Source of the DNA: Sphingobium algorifonticola
GTDB taxonomy: Bacteria; Pseudomonadota; Alphaproteobacteria; Sphingomonadales; Sphingomonadaceae
Direction of reading: 5' to 3'
NCBI RefSeq assembly: GCF_004005485.1
Contig: NZ_RZUL01000006.1
Location: 1 to 64,000, forward strand
DNA length: 64,000 nt
Made by a program: the position numbers and the translations under genes. Below are positions 62,567 to 64,000 of this stretch, piece after piece; within the stretch, counting starts at the first letter, position 1, and the number at the start of each line of letters is the position of its first letter. The notes beneath the pieces were generated by a model. It had not been told where the DNA came from, did no database searches, and saw nothing but the letters and a program-made list of their open reading frames with translations.

Positions 62567-64000
62567 CTACTCCGCCGCCTGCGCGAGCTCGGCGTCGCCG
62601 TGCGACGCCCATTTCTCGGGATTGTCGGGGAACGCGACCCGCTCGATCGCCTCGTCCATGCTGAGGCCCTGGGCGACGAGGTCCTCGATCGCGGCATAGA
62701 CGGCGGGGCTCGACGAGTAGACCGTGGACGAAAAGGGATCCAGCACCAGGCGGCCGACAGCCAGCGTCTCGGGTCCCTTGATCAGGATGTCGGAATATTC
62801 GCGGCCGTTGATCTTGAGCGAGCGCAGCAGCGCATCGGTATAATCGTCCATCTCGAAGCGATCGTGCTTCTTGAAATCCGCGATGGTCTCGGGTTTCTGC
62901 TGGAGGATCACGAACCAGTCGCTATTCTCGAGCGCGGCGACCGAGCCCGCCGACTTGTAATAGTCGTTGAGCGACTGGGTCGCCGTCACCAGCGAGGCGC
63001 CATATTTGCGGCAGGTGCGCGCATAGGTCTCGATAAAGTCGGCCATCGCACCGCCGCGCAGCATCTGCCACGCCTCGTCGAGCAGCAGCGCCTTGGGGAT
63101 CGAACGATCGATCTTGCGCATCATCTGCTGCGACATGAACATGATCGCGGTGAGGACGACGCTCCTCAGCTCCTCGCGCGAGGAAAGGTCCGAAAGCTCG
63201 AAGACGGTGAGCTGCGCCGACAGCTCGAACGACACCTCCCCCTGGAAGAAGCGGCCATAGGTGCCGCCGCTCGAGAAGGGCCGCATGGCGATGCCGAGGT
63301 CGCTCGCCTGGTGGTTGCCCGTCGCATCGAGCGCGGCGATCACATCGTCGATCGAGCCGCCCCTGCCCTTCTCTTCCCAGACCGAATTGACTGCGCCGTC
63401 GATCAGGCCGCGCTCGGTGTCGTTCAGCCGGTCGATATGCCGCGACATCTGGTTCACGATCGCCTTCAGCATGGCCATGCAATCTAGCAGATAGTCCTCG
63501 TCCGTCTTCGCCAGCTCCTCGTCGATCATGCTGAAGGGGTTGAGGCAGAAGCCCGAGCCAAGCGTGAACTCGACGAAAGCTCCGCCCTGCAGCTTGGCCG
63601 AATGCTCGAAGGAGCGGCCGTCGTCGATCACGACCACGCGCGCGCCAGCGCCGCACAGCGAAGCGCACAGCTCCTGCAGCGTCACCGACTTGCCCGAACC
63701 GGACTTGCCGACCACCGCGACATTGTGGTTGCCCGCCTTGTTCTCGAAGGGGCTCCAGAAATAGGGCTGGCCGCGCCGCCCGATCAGCATCAGGTGCGGC
63801 ACATGGCTACCCAGAAACTCGCCCTGGATCGGCGCGAGATTGGCGGCCGTCGTCGTGAGCAGCGTGCGCATCCGCTTCATGCGCTCGAGATCGCGGGCGA
63901 GGCCGTTGGCCATCGTCATGGGCATCGCGCAGAGCAGCCCCATGATCTGCAGATAGCGATCGTCGAGAAGGTCCCAGCCTGCGGCCCGGTAGACCGACTT
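62567..64000 (-). CDS. traC: Conjugal transfer ATPase TraC (C-terminal part; runs off the window)
   Basis: The reading frame is open to the end of the window (about 478 residues seen; full TraC is about 850). The Walker A motif is VVGKSGSGKSVTLQELCASL, Walker B is KALLLDEAWQML, and the VirB4/TraC region TYARTCRKYGASLVTATQSL follows. TraC powers assembly of F-type pili at the inner membrane. Its start and the N-terminal domain are outside the window. It is the first tra gene visible in this minus-strand operon. Confidence 0.9.
   Translation of the reverse strand, partial: KSVYRAAGWDLLDDRYLQIMGLLCAMPMTMANGLARDLERMKRMRTLLTTTAANLAPIQGEFLGSHVPHLMLIGRRGQPYFWSPFENKAGNHNVAVVGKSGSGKSVTLQELCASLCGAGARVVVIDDGRSFEHSAKLQGGAFVEFTLGSGFCLNPFSMIDEELAKTDEDYLLDCMAMLKAIVNQMSRHIDRLNDTERGLIDGAVNSVWEEKGRGGSIDDVIAALDATGNHQASDLGIAMRPFSSGGTYGRFFQGEVSFELSAQLTVFELSDLSSREELRSVVLTAIMFMSQQMMRKIDRSIPKALLLDEAWQMLRGGAMADFIETYARTCRKYGASLVTATQSLNDYYKSAGSVAALENSDWFVILQQKPETIADFKKHDRFEMDDYTDALLRSLKINGREYSDILIKGPETLAVGRLVLDPFSSTVYSSSPAVYAAIEDLVAQGLSMDEAIERVAFPDNPEKWASHGDAELAQAAE

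Overview
The window is a high-GC stretch from an alphaproteobacterium. The protein families and their combination (type-F Tra proteins, tyrosine integrase, VapBC and AbiE modules, Usp/HdeD/CsbD/YeaQ stress proteins) fit a Sphingomonadaceae accessory replicon: a conjugative plasmid or an integrative conjugative element. This assignment comes from family recognition, not a database search. No rRNA, tRNA, CRISPR array or replication origin was found.

Region 1 (1-32.7 kb) is a stress and energy-limitation cargo island. It starts with the 3' part of a nucleoside (mono)phosphate phosphorylase gene overlapped by a PRPP-synthetase-like gene. After these come two universal stress proteins, a Mg2+ P-type ATPase, a flippase-like membrane protein, an HdeD-like protein, a CDF metal exporter, a flavodoxin-fold protein and an SDR oxidoreductase. 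A winged-helix protein with an elaborate palindromic control region follows, then a SulP anion transporter with its own small XRE regulator, ATP-dependent PEP carboxykinase, and a ClpB-CbpA-CbpM disaggregation set. The island ends with a five-gene minus-strand unit (large hybrid kinase, CheR, CheB, response-regulator/kinase, cardiolipin synthase), an AsmA-like protein and CsbD.

Region 2 (32.8-37.8 kb) carries a tyrosine recombinase, two divergent VapBC-type toxin-antitoxin pairs around a repeat-rich control region, an unrecognised secreted protein, and a highly structured intergenic RNA candidate. Region 3 (37.8-47.7 kb) returns to metabolic cargo: a class II glutamine amidotransferase, an M61 peptidase, a pyruvate-oxidase-like enzyme overlapping an FMN glutamate-synthase-like protein, an ABC1/UbiB kinase-like protein, a transglutaminase remnant and a D-lactate dehydrogenase.

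Region 4 (47.9-50.9 kb) holds an MNT-HEPN-type protein that has lost its nucleotidyltransferase motif, beside an AbiEi/AbiEii pair. Region 5 (51.1-64.0 kb) is a minus-strand type-F conjugation operon in the order TraC, membrane ORF, TrbI, S26 peptidase, membrane ORF between TraW and TraU, TrbC, TraN, TraF, TraH, TraG. TraC runs off the window.

Five cargo genes are broken: the phosphorylase is 5'-truncated, ClpB and the M61 peptidase each have one frameshift, the quinone reductase has one nonsense codon, and the transglutaminase has a nonsense codon plus a frameshift. The tra genes visible here are intact. This suggests the transfer module is maintained while parts of the stress cargo erode, although assembly error has to be excluded for the single-base lesions.
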